Shown piece by piece: positions 48,485 to 59,304 of a stretch of 64,000 nt of DNA (its first letter is position 1; each line of letters opens with the position of its first letter). Below the pieces are notes generated by a model, which was not told where the DNA came from, did no database searches, and was given only the letters and a program-made list of their open reading frames with translations. A program made the translations under genes and the position numbers. The stretch lies in contig JADQAV010000015.1 of assembly GCA_019775845.1 (NCBI GenBank), positions 1,116,001-1,180,000 on the forward strand, read 5' to 3'. The DNA comes from Myrmaecium sp. VS I D KN 1 (Eukaryota > Ascomycota > Dothideomycetes > Valsariales > Valsariaceae).

Positions 48485-49444
48485 ATGGGAGCCACAAATG
48501 TACAAAATGCGCATCGTAGTCTCAGCGTGACACCGGAAGAGCAAACACAACATCGACCTGCAATGCCACGGGCTACATCGCGAAGCACCTCTACTCGCTC
48601 CCAGTACTTTGCCAACCCTCAGCCTGCGCCTGCGGAATCGCAGAAGCCTCCTCGAGCACGGTCGAGCATCCCTTTCCCGCCGCTCTCTGCGGCGGTGTTT
48701 GGGCTGATCCAGGAGAAACTCGCCCACGACCCTTTTCAACTTCTCCTGGCCGTGACGCTGCTGAACAAGACCAAAGGCACCGTTGCCATACCCAAATTCT
48801 ACACCCTCGTCGAACGCTACCCCACCCCCGCGGACCTGGCCCACGGCAACGCGGCGGACGTGGTGGAGATCATCCAAAGCCTCGGACTGCAGAACAGCCG
48901 GGCGAACAGCATGATCAACCTGGCGAAGATCTGGCTGGAGCGGCCGCCGCGGAAAGGGTGGCGGTATCGAACGCTGAACTACCCGGTCCCGGGAGCGGGC
49001 AAGGGGATCAAGCCGTCGGAGGTGCTCTCGGACGAGGACGAGCGGCTGGGCGCCTGGGAGATCGCACACCTGCCGGGCTGTGGAGCGTACGCGCTGGATA
49101 GCTGGCGCATCTTCTGTCGCGACCGGCTGCGTGGCCTCGCGGAAGGGTACAATGGCGAGGGCGCCGGGACGATGTTCGAGCCGGAGTGGAAGCGGGTGGT
49201 GCCGACGGACAAGGAGCTGCGGGCCTACCTGCGATGGATGTGGCTGAAGGAGGGCTGGGATTGGGATCCGCTCACAGGCGAGAAGGAGGTCGCGTCCGGC
49301 GAGCTGCTGATGACGGTTGCGCAAGGCGGCTTGAGTTGGGACTGTGCTCAGGACATTGCGGAGGCACAGGAGAGCGTCGAGCACGGTTCTGCGTTGGTGG
49401 AGACGGCTGCCGGAATGGCCAGATCGAGTGAATTGCTGGTGTGA
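48485..49444 (+). CDS. MBD4-like G:T/U mismatch DNA glycosylase (HhH-GPD family)
   Basis: The C-terminal two thirds match the glycosylase domain of methyl-CpG-binding protein MBD4, which removes T or U opposite G after deamination of 5-methylcytosine or cytosine. Visible signatures: PFPPLS near the domain start, DPFQLLLAVTLLNKTKG, YPTPADLAHG, LGLQNSRA, and the catalytic block HLPGCGAYALDSWRIFC, in which the Asp aligns with the MBD4 catalytic Asp. A WKRVVPTDKELRAYLRWMW segment follows, as in MBD4 (HPEDHKLNKYHDWLW-like). There is no methyl-CpG-binding domain; the N-terminus is disordered and Ser/Thr-rich. The start is uncertain: the first in-frame ATG is 48,485 (319 aa), the next 48,563, but the frame is open without an ATG upstream to at least 48,180, so a 5' exon could be missed. 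An insert of about 30 residues separates the catalytic block from the final motif. Confidence 0.82.
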   Translation: MGATNVQNAHRSLSVTPEEQTQHRPAMPRATSRSTSTRSQYFANPQPAPAESQKPPRARSSIPFPPLSAAVFGLIQEKLAHDPFQLLLAVTLLNKTKGTVAIPKFYTLVERYPTPADLAHGNAADVVEIIQSLGLQNSRANSMINLAKIWLERPPRKGWRYRTLNYPVPGAGKGIKPSEVLSDEDERLGAWEIAHLPGCGAYALDSWRIFCRDRLRGLAEGYNGEGAGTMFEPEWKRVVPTDKELRAYLRWMWLKEGWDWDPLTGEKEVASGELLMTVAQGGLSWDCAQDIAEAQESVEHGSALVETAAGMARSSELLV

Positions 49445-49893
49445 CATTCTTTTGTGCTCTATCGCCGCTGTACTACTAAGAGAAAAGAAAAGAAAAGGAA
49501 AGAAAAGAAAAGAAAAGTAAAAATCGAAAAAATGAACGTTTTCATGTTACCCGTGAATGCACGTCGTCGGGTGGTGAGCTTGCAAAAGAATCCACGTGAA
49601 AGGAAGTCTGTCGGCGTTCACATGTCCGCTCCCTCATACTCTACCGAAGGTTCTCCAGGGCTCTCCCCGGCTCTCTCAGCCTTGCTCGGAGATGCGACGG
49701 TCCTCGGCTCTCCCGCTTGGGCCAACCGAAGAGCCAACCGAAGGGCCCACCGACCGCGGTCAGGACTCAGTCGCGTAGAGTGACGCCCTTTCGTGTTTAC
49801 TTGCCGAGGGCGCGACCTCAACAAGTTCGTGTGAGCGCATTGCCTCTCGAACCTCCTCGCTCATACCCCAACAACACCATCTTTGCTGCCAAC
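49445..49893. promoter_or_regulatory. intergenic region with AAAAG microsatellite; POLD2 promoter
   Basis: An (AAAAG)n run lies at 49,480-49,520 just after the glycosylase stop. The rest holds the promoter and leader of the polymerase delta subunit gene. No other exon is seen. Confidence 0.5.
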
Positions 49894-51788
49894 ATGCCTC
49901 TGCTCAAGGAAGATGGCAATCTGCTCCGGTCACCAGCACCGCCAACCCAGTGCGTTTCGGTCCAGCTCGCCCGTTTGCTTGGGAGAGCCTCGTATCAGCT
50001 AATCGACCTGCCCGGCCCTCAGACAGGAAGAAGCGCACCCGGCCGTGGAGCGCACGCCGTCCTCCTACAGCCCCCTCCACACGTTCGAGCTCGCAAAGGG
50101 CGAGCAGAAACACTATCAGCAGCAATATGCGGACATGTACTTCGTGCGACTGGCGCAGCTGAAGCCGGTGGTAGAGCAGATCGCGCAAGAGGCGTGGGCG
50201 GACTTCGAGGTAACGAGCCCTGGCAGCGATGCGAGTGCGGACAATGGCAGGACGGAAGAGAGAGCGCAGGCTGACCGGACCGAGGGGTGAAGCTGGCAGG
50301 AGAGAAGGCACGGCAAGTGGATCGCGTGCTGGACGTGCGGCAGGGCGAGCTCTGCTGGGTGGTGGGCACGATCTACATGGAGATGCCATTGAAGCCGGTG
50401 GTGTTGGACGACATCGCGAAGGAGGTACGTGCATCCCATCCCATACCTTATACACCTTATACACCTTATACACTACCATCCCATCCGCGGCCCCTCCGCG
50501 TACGCGCACCCGGGCCTACGCTGACGCTCCGCACTAGCATTGGATCTCGGCCCCTCCACCGCGCGAGAAGTACCGCTCCTCCAACGGCGGCGACGAGCTT
50601 ATGATCGAAGACGAGTCCGGCCGGCTTCGCATGACCGGCAGCCTCCTTCAATCCCAGATGCTCGTCACCGGCATCGTGATCGCCGCGCTGGGCTCCGAGA
50701 ATGCTGACGGCGTCTTCGAGGTCATCGACACCAAAGTCGCCGACCTTCCCCGGCAACCGGATCGCTGGGAGCGCGAGGAAGCGTCCCTAGCCGTGGCCGG
50801 CAAGAAGGTCAAGGCGACACGGCCCAAGGCGGGCAAGATCGCCTTCGTCAGCGGGCTCGGCATCCGTGGCGACGCGGACGAGCCGCTAATACTGAACCTG
50901 CTTTCCGAATTCCTGCTCGGCGAGGCCGGCACTGCCTCCCTCTCCGCGCCCATCTCCCGGCTCATCATCGCGGGTAACAGCCTCGACCACGCCTCCCCGA
51001 TCCCGACGCGGGAGGAGCTGGCGGCGCGGAAAGGCGGCAAGAAGTACGGATACGACGCATCGGCGTACAACGCCGCTCCCTCCGAGCACCTCGACGCCTT
51101 CCTCGCCGCCCTCCTCCCCTCGCTGCCCGTCACCCTCCTCCCCGGTGCCTCCGACCCGGCTAATGTGGCCATGCCCCAGCAGCCACTCCACCCGGCGCTC
51201 TTCCCGATGAGCCGGCCGTACGCCCCGGTCCCGTCCGCCGAGGAGCGGGACCCCAGCCCCTGGTTCGACACGGTAACGAACCCGTGGGAGGGCGACGTGG
51301 ACGGCTGGCGGATCCTCGGCACGTCCGGACAGCCCGTCGACGATGCGTTCAAGTACGTCGAGGGCGACGACAGCCTCGAGATGATGGAGCACTTGTTGCG
51401 GTGGCGGACGAACGCGCCGACGGCACCGGACACGCTCTGTACGTTCTGTTCCCTTTGAACTCTCGCTCCCCTTCCCTCCCCCCAACCCCCTGCGCGCCCC
51501 CAACAAGACGTGAGAACCGGAAATGAACGAGAAACCCGTTCGCTGACCTGTGCGACGCGGGGCGCAGGGAGCTACCCCTTCCAGGACGCGGACCCCTTCC
51601 TGATCCGGGAGTGCCCGCACGTCTACTTCGTCGGCAACCAGGCCGGCGGCTTCGCCACCGAGCTGATCGAGGGGCCCGCCGGCCAGCTCGTCCGCCTGCT
51701 CTCCCTGCCCCGTTTCCGCGACACCGGCGAGCTCGTCCTCCTCGATGCGGAGACGCTCGCCGTCGAGCGTGTCCGTCTGCAGGTGTAA
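49894..51788 (+). CDS. POL31: DNA polymerase delta small (B) subunit
   Basis: This is the second subunit of DNA polymerase delta (human POLD2, S. pombe Cdc1, S. cerevisiae Pol31), needed for lagging-strand synthesis and also shared with polymerase zeta. Exons: 49894-49949, 50023-50209, 50293-50424, 50538-51438, 51568-51788; 498 aa. The N-terminal part has the family motif YFVRLAQLKPVVEQIA, then the OB-fold (VLDVRQGELCWVVGTIYMEM, EHWISAPPPREKY). The inactive calcineurin-like phosphoesterase domain follows (IAFVSGLGI, SRLIIAGNSLDH, TLLPGASDPANVAMPQQPLH, TNPW, RECPHVYFVGNQ). Introns are 73, 83, 113 and 129 nt. The second acceptor (50,292, GTGAAG) was chosen because it gives the family junction DFE|LAGEKA; the nearby CAG acceptor breaks the frame. 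Intron 3 carries a short ACACCTTAT tandem repeat. Confidence 0.95.
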
Positions 51789-52337
51789 AGGTGTAAGCCT
51801 CAGCTGTGAGTCGCGTGCTGAAATGGGAGTTTTGTGGGGGGGGGGGGCGGGGGGCGGTGGAGGTGAAGGTGGAGGTGCACGGCGGGACTAAGGTAGGAAC
51901 GAAAGAGATGGCGGTGGTGTTGTTGCTATCACTGTTTGCTGACGGCTGTCTGCGCACACGGGATATTTATTGATCTAAAGGGCTTGCATGCATGCATCCG
52001 GCGGCCATCTCTCCAGCAAGGCAGAGAGTCTGTATGGAGCAACAAATGGCGGTGCGGAGTCCCTTTCTTATCCTGTTTCTTTCTCTTTCCGTCTTCTTTT
52101 CCCTTCTCGCGTCTTGTCTCCCACAAATCATGATACCAAATTATGAAAATAAATAATAGATCAAAAACGATTCTCCTAAGCCTCATCGACCCGTCTGATC
52201 CCCTCTTCTCTCCCTTAGCCCACCACACCACACACGTCAGCAGCCACGGTGAATCTCATCCACGCCAACGTTCATCTCCCAAACATCCCGACGAGAGGGG
52301 TAGACAGGGGAGGGGAAAATAGGAAAGAAAACATCAT
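51789..52337. other. convergent 3' region with poly-G tract, no gene
   Basis: A run of 12 G followed by further G blocks occupies 51,836-51,873, soon after the POL31 stop. The remainder is the 3' side of the acyl-CoA ligase gene; A-rich around 52,133-52,165. Confidence 0.55.
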
Positions 52338-54197
52338 CTACAGCCGCGCCTTTTCTCCTGGTGTTGTCGTCGCCCCCGCCGGTGGAACCGCGCGATCCCG
52401 CTCCTCATCGCGCGCGCGCTGTTTCAGCACCCGGCGGAGGATCTTGCCGCTCACGCTCTTCGGGATCTCCTCGATGAAGTGAACGCCGCCGCGGAGACGC
52501 TTGTGGCCGGCGACGCGGTCGGCCAGCCAGGCGGCGATATCGCGGGCGAGCGCGTCGGTCGGGGAGCGGCCGGGGGCCAGGACGACGTAGGCCCGGGGCA
52601 CCTCGGTGGCGTGGACGGCGGTGCGGTCGACGGGGACGACGGCGACGTCGGCGACGGCATCATGGCCGAGGAGGAGGCCCTCAAGCTCGGCCGGGGCGAC
52701 CGGGAACCCTTTGTACTTGATGAGCTCCTTGACCCTGTCGGTGATGTAGAAGTTGCCGGCCCAGTCCTGGTGGCCGATGTCGCCGGTCTTGAAGAAGCCA
52801 TCGGCGGTCCGGGCGTACGCGGTCATGGCCGGGTTGTTCAGGTAGCCCTTGAACACGTTCGGGCCCCGGATCCAGAGCTCGCCCGTCTGGCCCACGGGCA
52901 CTTCCTTCTCCTCCCCTTCCTCGAGGGATATGTACTTCGCGACCTGATTGGGCAGCAGCTTGCCGACGCTGCCGATGGACTTGTCCCACTCGTCCCAGGG
53001 CTGCGTGTGCGTCGTTGGGCTGGTCTCGGAAAGGCCGTATCCCTGCTTGATCGGGACCCGTAGCCGGTCCCAGAGCGCGCGGACGAGTTCCTTGGTCAAG
53101 GGAGCGGCGCCGGAGTTCAGCATGCGGATGCTGGAGAGGTCGTACATGTCCACGACCGGGTGCTTGGAGAGGAGCAGGACGACGGGCGGGACAACGTAGG
53201 AGAAGGTGATCCGGTGCTCCTGCACCAGCTCGCAGAACCTCTCGATATCGAACTTGGGCAGGACAATCAGGGTGAAGCCGACATGGATGGCTTGGTGGAT
53301 GAGGACGGTCAAGCCTGGAGGACCATGATGTCAACTATGACCTCGTGTCGCAAGTCGAGCAGGGAATGGGACATACCATAGATGTGAAAGAACGGTAGGA
53401 AGGCCAGGACCTTATCACCCTGACCGTCCGGCCCGCCATGCCAAGTCAGGCCGCCCGCCTCGCCCGCCTCGCCCGCCCTGAGCATCAACACGTTGCTCAC
53501 GATGTTCGTGTGCGTGAGCATGACGCCCTTCGGGTGGCCCGTCGTCCCGGAGCTATACACCAGAAAGGCCAGGTCTTCGCTTGCCGTGATTCTCGGCCGG
53601 CGGGATCCCGCCACGCCGGAAACGTTGCGGATGCTGGCGAAGTGCTTCACTCGCCCGCTCGGATCCTGCGCGTCCCCTATGAGGATGATGCGGTCCTCGT
53701 GCAGCCCGGCCGCCCGGGCCGCCTTCCGCGCCGTCTCGATCAGGGGAAGCTGCGTGACGAGCGCCTTCGCGCCCGCGTCTTTGAGCTGGAAGGTCAGCTC
53801 CTCGGTCGTATAGCCCGGGTTCGCGGGCGACAACACTCCGCCGGCCCAGTGGCAGCCCCAGGTGACGGCCGGGGTGTCGATGCAGTTGGGCGTGAAGAGG
53901 GCGAGCACGTCGCCCTTTTGCCAGTCCCACAGCCCGCGCAGGCCTTTGCCGAAGTCGAGCGCGGCCGATCGGACACGGGCGTAGGTGTAGGAGCGGTTGG
54001 TCTCTGAGTCGGTGTAGATCACTGAAGGGGGCGAGGGAGGTAATCAATTCCGGGGTCAGATTAGGGCGCCGTATGTGTGAAGGGAGTGGGAATTTACCTT
54101 TGTCATCAGGATACTCCCTGTCACTCCTCTCGAAGAGGAACTCCCAGAGATCGAGATCGGGGATGACTATACGGGGATACGAGGACTCGATGGGCAT
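52338..54197 (-). CDS. 4-coumarate-CoA-ligase-like acyl-CoA synthetase, probably peroxisomal
   Basis: An adenylate-forming enzyme that activates a carboxylic acid with ATP and joins it to CoA. Exons in coding order: 54197-54098, 54021-53377, 53314-52338; 573 aa. Core motifs: YSSGTTGHPKG (residues about 189-199, phosphate loop), FLPFFHIYG, GYGLSETSP, GELWIRGPNVFKGY, TGDIG, and PKSVSGKILRR with the catalytic C-terminal Lys. The N-terminal layout and the LPFFHIYG and GKILRR motifs resemble plant and fungal 4CL-like ligases. The last three residues, ARL, fit the PTS1 consensus [SAC][KRH][LM], so peroxisomal import is likely. The substrate cannot be told from sequence: aryl (coumarate, phenylacetate) or medium-chain fatty acids are all possible. 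Introns are 76 and 62 nt. No biosynthetic neighbours were found. Confidence 0.9.
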
Positions 54198-55953
54198 GGT
54201 GGGAGAGGGGAAAGGAGAGAGGGGGAAAGATGGGAGATGGCAGATGGGGACGAAGTCACAGAGACGATAAAATGATAGGAAGAGTAGGCCGACCGGGGAA
54301 GAGGTCAGGGATGAGAGAAGAGCAAAAGGGAGAGTGAGAGGGAGAATAAGGCATAGAGGGTGATTTAGTCGAGTAAGTTAAAGACGATGCCCGGGTATGA
54401 ACGGCTTGCTGCAGCCAGGTGATGGTTGGAGTGAGCATCGTGAGCACCGTCAGTTCAGTCCGCAAGACGGCGTCTCTCCCAACCTAGCTAAGTAGGTAAA
54501 TCAAATTTCACCTCAGGTAAATACTCCCTAATTTAGTCCCAGCATTAGCGGGATCGGGGGCAGAAGTCATCCCGTTGGCGACCGCGGCACAGGCGCGCGA
54601 GGGAAGGTCCTCAGGTTCCTCTTGCCGGCAGGTAATATATCGAGCTTGCGCCGCAGCAGAAGTAACTTCAAGTTATTTACACTCGCCGCCATTGCGAAAG
54701 CGCTCCATCAGGCCCAACATCAATACAGGCTTGAACGTTCCGGCCGAGCGATGAAAGTACCTTTCTGTAAAGATGCTGTATGTAAGTGACCCGAAGCAGT
54801 AGGTACCTACCTAATGCGACGTCGACGTCGATGTCCCTTGGTGCCTTGGTGCCGCCGCGTCCCGGTAACCCCGTGTGCCGCCACGGCCGCCTTGCTCAAG
54901 TTCTTTCCTCGGCTGCCCAGGGTGCCAGGTACTGGGGAATGCGGAGATGCCGAGGCACGCAAGGCCTAAGCATGAAGGTCGGGTATTACCTAAGGTTCGG
55001 CATCAGTTTCGGCCCGGCAACGTCCCTCCAAGTCCACCTCAAACAGTCCCCCAAGGTTCCAAGGGCTTTGCCAACCTACCTACTGTGCTCACTTACTTAC
55101 TCCCGGGCCCGAAAAAACCCATTCAGTGGAGGTACTTACTAGGTAGTGACATATCAAGAAGTCAAATCTTCGTACTTCTATTTCCTCTATATCCCATTCC
55201 GATCCTCATCGCTCCCTCCGGGCCAGAGGACGGGACGAGATGGGCCGTTGGAGGAGAAGAAAGAGGAAAGGGAGAGAAGAGAAGAGAAGAGAAGACAGAG
55301 GGAAGGAAACGGAAAGAAGATAAAAGGAAAATAGCCTGTCGTCCCGCTTGCGGATGACTGCCGATTAGTAGACTCGAAATCGAATCTTTTTATTTTCTCC
55401 ATTCTCCACTCACAACCCTCTCCGGCAGTGCATCTTGAGCTGCCACAGCAACCGTGCTTGCAGCTACCTAGTGTTACAGTGCAGACAAAGGAAACGAAAA
55501 CGCGGTAACCTCCAAGCAACCTGCCATCAAAACCTATGAGGCCGGAACATCGCGCGGCCGCTGCCTGCTCTGACATCTTCCCTCTCCTTTCTCTCATAAG
55601 GTATTCGTTTCCATATCTCGGGGACTGGGAGAATAAAACGCCGAAACTCCAGTCATCTATTTTCCGCCCAAAGAATACCAACATGTCTTGATACTTTATT
55701 AGCTTGCGATAAATCCCCCCACGAGGAGAGAGAAGGGGGGCGGCGACGGGAAAGAAAGAAGGGACGGAAACGATGAGGCCGCGATAGAGAAGGGGAAACG
55801 CCCGGTGACGCCATGTGGAGCAAAGCATGAAAACCCAAAACCTGATGGCGAACGAAAGTTGGAAGTTAGATGTCAGTGTATTTGGAAGTCACCAATGACG
55901 CTCAGCAAGATGCGCGCCGCGAAAGCTGCAGTGATTTGCGACGAACAAACAGT
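54198..55953. other. 1.75-kb intergenic region, no gene recognised
   Basis: It includes the ligase promoter (to about 54,500). Short repeats of TACCTACC and TTACTTAC type occur at 54,800-54,820 and 55,070-55,140, and GAGAA repeats at 55,260-55,300. I found no believable exon on either strand; the frames present are short and lack family signatures. Confidence 0.45.
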
Positions 55954-57454
55954 TCATTGCTCCTCTCGCTCCGACGGTGGTGCCGAGACCGTTCGTTGAT
56001 CATCAGCCCCGTCTTCGTGAGGTGGCTGGTTGAAGAAGAACGGATTCGTAAAGAGGAGCTGCGGCTCGGGCATTTGCAACTGACCATAGCTAGGGTGCGG
56101 CGGCAGTGGGAATCCATTCTGGTGATACGGCTGTGGGTAGTTGAACTCCGGAGCTAGAGGGTAGGTGGGGGGATGAAAGCGAGGGAATGGTTCAAGTCCA
56201 TTCTCCTTGGTGTCGAATTGAAATGGATTGGGATAGTCCCTCATGTCAAATGCTGGTGGCGGCGAGGGCTGCGGACAGTGGAACTCGGATGTCAAGTAAT
56301 TGAAGCCGGCCGGATGGGCAAAGGATACTTCCTGATCCTGAAACACTTCGAAAAGCCGCTTTTTTTTGGGCGCAACGAGGTCATCGTAGGTCATCTGCAA
56401 CTCCACTCGTTCATCCTCGTCATCGCATAAAGATTTGAGCGGAGCTCTGCCTTCCTGACGTGTGCCTACCCGCCGGCCGCGAGGTTGGTTGAAATCTAAC
56501 TCGGCAAGGACAGATCGTCCCTGCCTTCGTGATCTTTTCGGGGAGGGCTCCGGCTTGATGGGGCTGCTGTCTTCGAAGCCGGAGCTTGAAATACGCCGCT
56601 GCTTTTTCAGGGAACCGAGTGGAGTGAAGACAAGCTCCGTAGGCTCGACATCTTGAGAATTCTGCTCCAGCTGCTCCAGCACTGAAACATGCTTCTTTTG
56701 GTTTCGTTTTCTCCGCATTTCTGGCGTTGCAGAATCGAAAATGTCCATTCCTGGCCAGAAAACGCCTTTGAGCTTGGTGCATTCGGGGATGCTAAGGTCT
56801 TCTGAGCCATCTTGAGGAGGATCGGATGGCACCACACAGAGGTCTCGATAAGTTCCCTTCCCGTCAAAGTAGTCTGGACCATCACTATACTCATCGAGCT
56901 CGGCATCGGGGGTCCCGTAGAACGTGGAAGGCGTTGCTGAAGAAGGCCAACTCCCCATGCGGGGCACGAAGGATCGATGTAGCGAAGCTCGATCTACCAC
57001 GGGTGGAGGAGTTGGGTGAACTTCAAGCTTGACCGGGTGCTCGCTCAGCCGGGGGTCGAGGACATTGGCAACCGGTACTCGCTTGCGGGGACCATGAGAC
57101 GACATCGGTGCTCGAGGAGCTCCGGCTCGACTCGAAGCTGCCATGTGTCAGGAGTGCATGAGCAAGTCAGGACTAACATGGCATTTTACCTCCAGCTCTT
57201 GTCCTTGTCCGTCTTTTCTCTTTCAGGTTCATCCTCTCGGACATAAGATCCTCGACGTTCCATTCGACGTACCATCGATCGTAATCTTCGATGAGACGTC
57301 GTGAGGCCTCTTCACCCCCGGATCGGACCTTCACGCGGTAATAGTTGGATAGGTGGCCTTTGCTGGCTATGTGGGTAAGCAGATGGGAAACATCGCTAAA
57401 TGTGGGCTTCTTGGGGCAAATGTTGCAATTGAGTGGTATACTGCTCGAGGCCAT
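55954..57454 (-). CDS. zinc-finger-like protein of unknown function
   Basis: I do not recognise the family. Two exons, 57454-57190 and 57137-55954, separated by a 52-nt intron (GTAAAA donor, GGCAG acceptor), give 482 aa. Near the N-terminus CNICPKKPTFSDVSHLLTH has a C-x2-C ... H spacing like a C2H2 or U1-type zinc finger, with a further His in SKGHLSNYY; this is followed by a Trp/Glu-rich helix (DRWYVEWNVEDL). The middle is disordered, rich in Ser, Pro and basic patches (KKQRRISSSGF, PKRSRRQGRS, KKKRLFEV) that could serve nuclear import. The C-terminal 120 residues are Pro/Phe/Tyr/Asn-rich. A nuclear nucleic-acid-binding protein is a reasonable inference. The start at 57,454 (MASSSIPLNC) is preferred because upstream frame sequence looks non-coding. 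Confidence 0.72.
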
Positions 57455-58023
57455 CGTAGCAGCTCTGCCTGGCAGTGCGGGGAAACGACAAACAAGCCTA
57501 GATGGCACAGAAGGACAGAACTGCCTGTGGAGGTGTGCTCTGTATAGAAGGGAGAGGGTGAGGGGAGAAGGAGTGAGAGAGGAGGAGAGACGAGACGGCA
57601 AGAGAGTGGAGGGGTTGGTGCGGGAGAAGATGTCACTTCCCGCCGGTGATAGCGGAGGAAAGCAGAGACCGAGGACCGCTAGGTAGGAGCGTGAACAGAG
57701 AGGCAAGGATTAACTACAAAAAAGAGAAGGGGCAGAGAAGACATTATGATTACATATACTGATAGAAGATTACTTATCTCATGTACCTGACGGGCTTTTG
57801 GGGTAGTACTAATAGGCCGATGTTGCTGTTCGGCCATTACCCGATGAAAGCTCCACCAGAATATTTCTCTACTCTTGCTTTGTATCCCACGCTCCATTGC
57901 AGGGAATGAGGGTTATTAGATAGCAAGAGAACTTACGAATAGATACTGGCATAGGGTCACACTCGATATCTCTTACCACTAATCTATGTCTAATCCTGAG
58001 GGTTTATGATGGCAGAAGGATCT
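57455..58023. other. intergenic region, no gene seen
   Basis: About 570 bp between the zinc-finger-like gene start and the BET2 stop, both on the minus strand. It presumably holds the promoter of the former (CT-rich on its strand at 57,540-57,660) and the 3' end of BET2. Confidence 0.5.
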
Positions 58024-59304
58024 CTATTTGTTCAATATACGTGAAGTCACTTCCAGGGGCATGCAACTAGCACCCGTTAACCGGTCGGCTCGTCCGGCCA
58101 ACAATGGATATGCGTACTTACTAGATTGGATCAACGGCCTTCACACCAGGGTATCTGATCAGACTGAGACCTGCGATGCCAAAGCAAGTATGGAAAACAT
58201 CTACCATGTTGCCTGGTCGGTCCGCAAAGCCGCCAAGCTCGGGATCCTACATATCTCTGAATATCAACACACGGCAGTAACTTCCGTACTACGACTTACC
58301 TGACAGTTGAGAATGAACGCAGACAACTTGTCGCCATCGATCCAGTGAAGCCTGTCAATCATTGCTAGACTGGATGCAACCCACCAACTGTAGCAGACAT
58401 CTTCCAGCTTGCCTGGCCTTCCATTAAGACCACCATGCTTCAGTTGCCTTTCGCTCAGCCACCCTCCTAGTTTGTCACGGTCCACAAGGTCGAGACGACC
58501 GGCTATGGACAATGCACCTACACACGTATAGATCTGCCCGGCATGTGATTCGGCACCCGGCATCGTGCCATACCCACCGTCGAAGTTCGCACAGGCTTGG
58601 ACCCAAGCGACAGCTTTGTTCATGTCAATGAGCTCGGTGAGCCCGAGCAGGGAAAGCGCAAGGAAAGCACCGAAAAGAAAGCGGGTGTCCTTTTCTCCCC
58701 ATTCGTCACCAGAGAAGGTGCCTGTTTCGGGGTCCTGAAGGTTCGCAATGACTGGATGAACTGTAAGCATTGCACTCTGTAAACACGTGCGGTAGACGCA
58801 GAGAAACATACACTGTCCGATCTTCTGGCGACCATTCGGGACACGTTCTTCAAACTCCCCAAGCGCATCGAGGGTAGCCAGGATTTGTACGGCGCTGACC
58901 GTATACAGCATGTGGGCATCATGACCTGGAGCTGCACCGAAGCCACCGCTGTCATGCAGACAGGAGACGATGAAGTCGACTATTTCGCTCCGTGGCAGCG
59001 CCTCGGGCTGGCCTAGGAGATGGAGAGCGGTAAGACCCCAATACAGGCCGTTGACGCGTAAGTGCTCCGTCAGCCAATACTCTAGCTCATCTTTGCGCTG
59101 CGGGATAGTCAGTGTCAGCGACAGCGTGGTTCACTCGACGAGAAGCCACAGTAGCCCACGCACAGTGTCCAGGCTCTGGATGTACTTGACGTGCTTGTCA
59201 ACGTGGAGCTGCAGATCCTGTGGGAGCTGGTCGCGAGCACCGCTGCCTCCTCCACCTCCGCTTCCGCCTCCGCCTCCGCGCCCAGGTCCCGAGACGAGCG
59301 ACAT
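58024..59304 (-). CDS. BET2: Rab geranylgeranyltransferase (type II) beta subunit
   Basis: Catalytic beta subunit of GGTase II, which adds geranylgeranyl to Rab GTPases presented by REP. Exons in coding order: 59304-59164, 59097-58812, 58760-58300, 58246-58122, 58066-58024; 351 aa. After a Gly-rich N-terminus come [25 protein letters not shown], nearly identical in style to yeast Bet2, and the alpha-alpha barrel repeats ([99 protein letters not shown]). The zinc ligands Asp and Cys of DVC and the His of VFHT are present. The last exon is 43 nt and finishes [14 protein letters not shown]. Introns are 66, 51, 53 and 55 nt. Confidence 0.94.

Noticed and set aside
52338-57454. Secondary metabolite cluster around the acyl-CoA ligase
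   Set aside because: Neighbours are a DNA polymerase subunit and a zinc-finger-like protein; no polyketide, peptide, terpene or tailoring enzyme genes are present.
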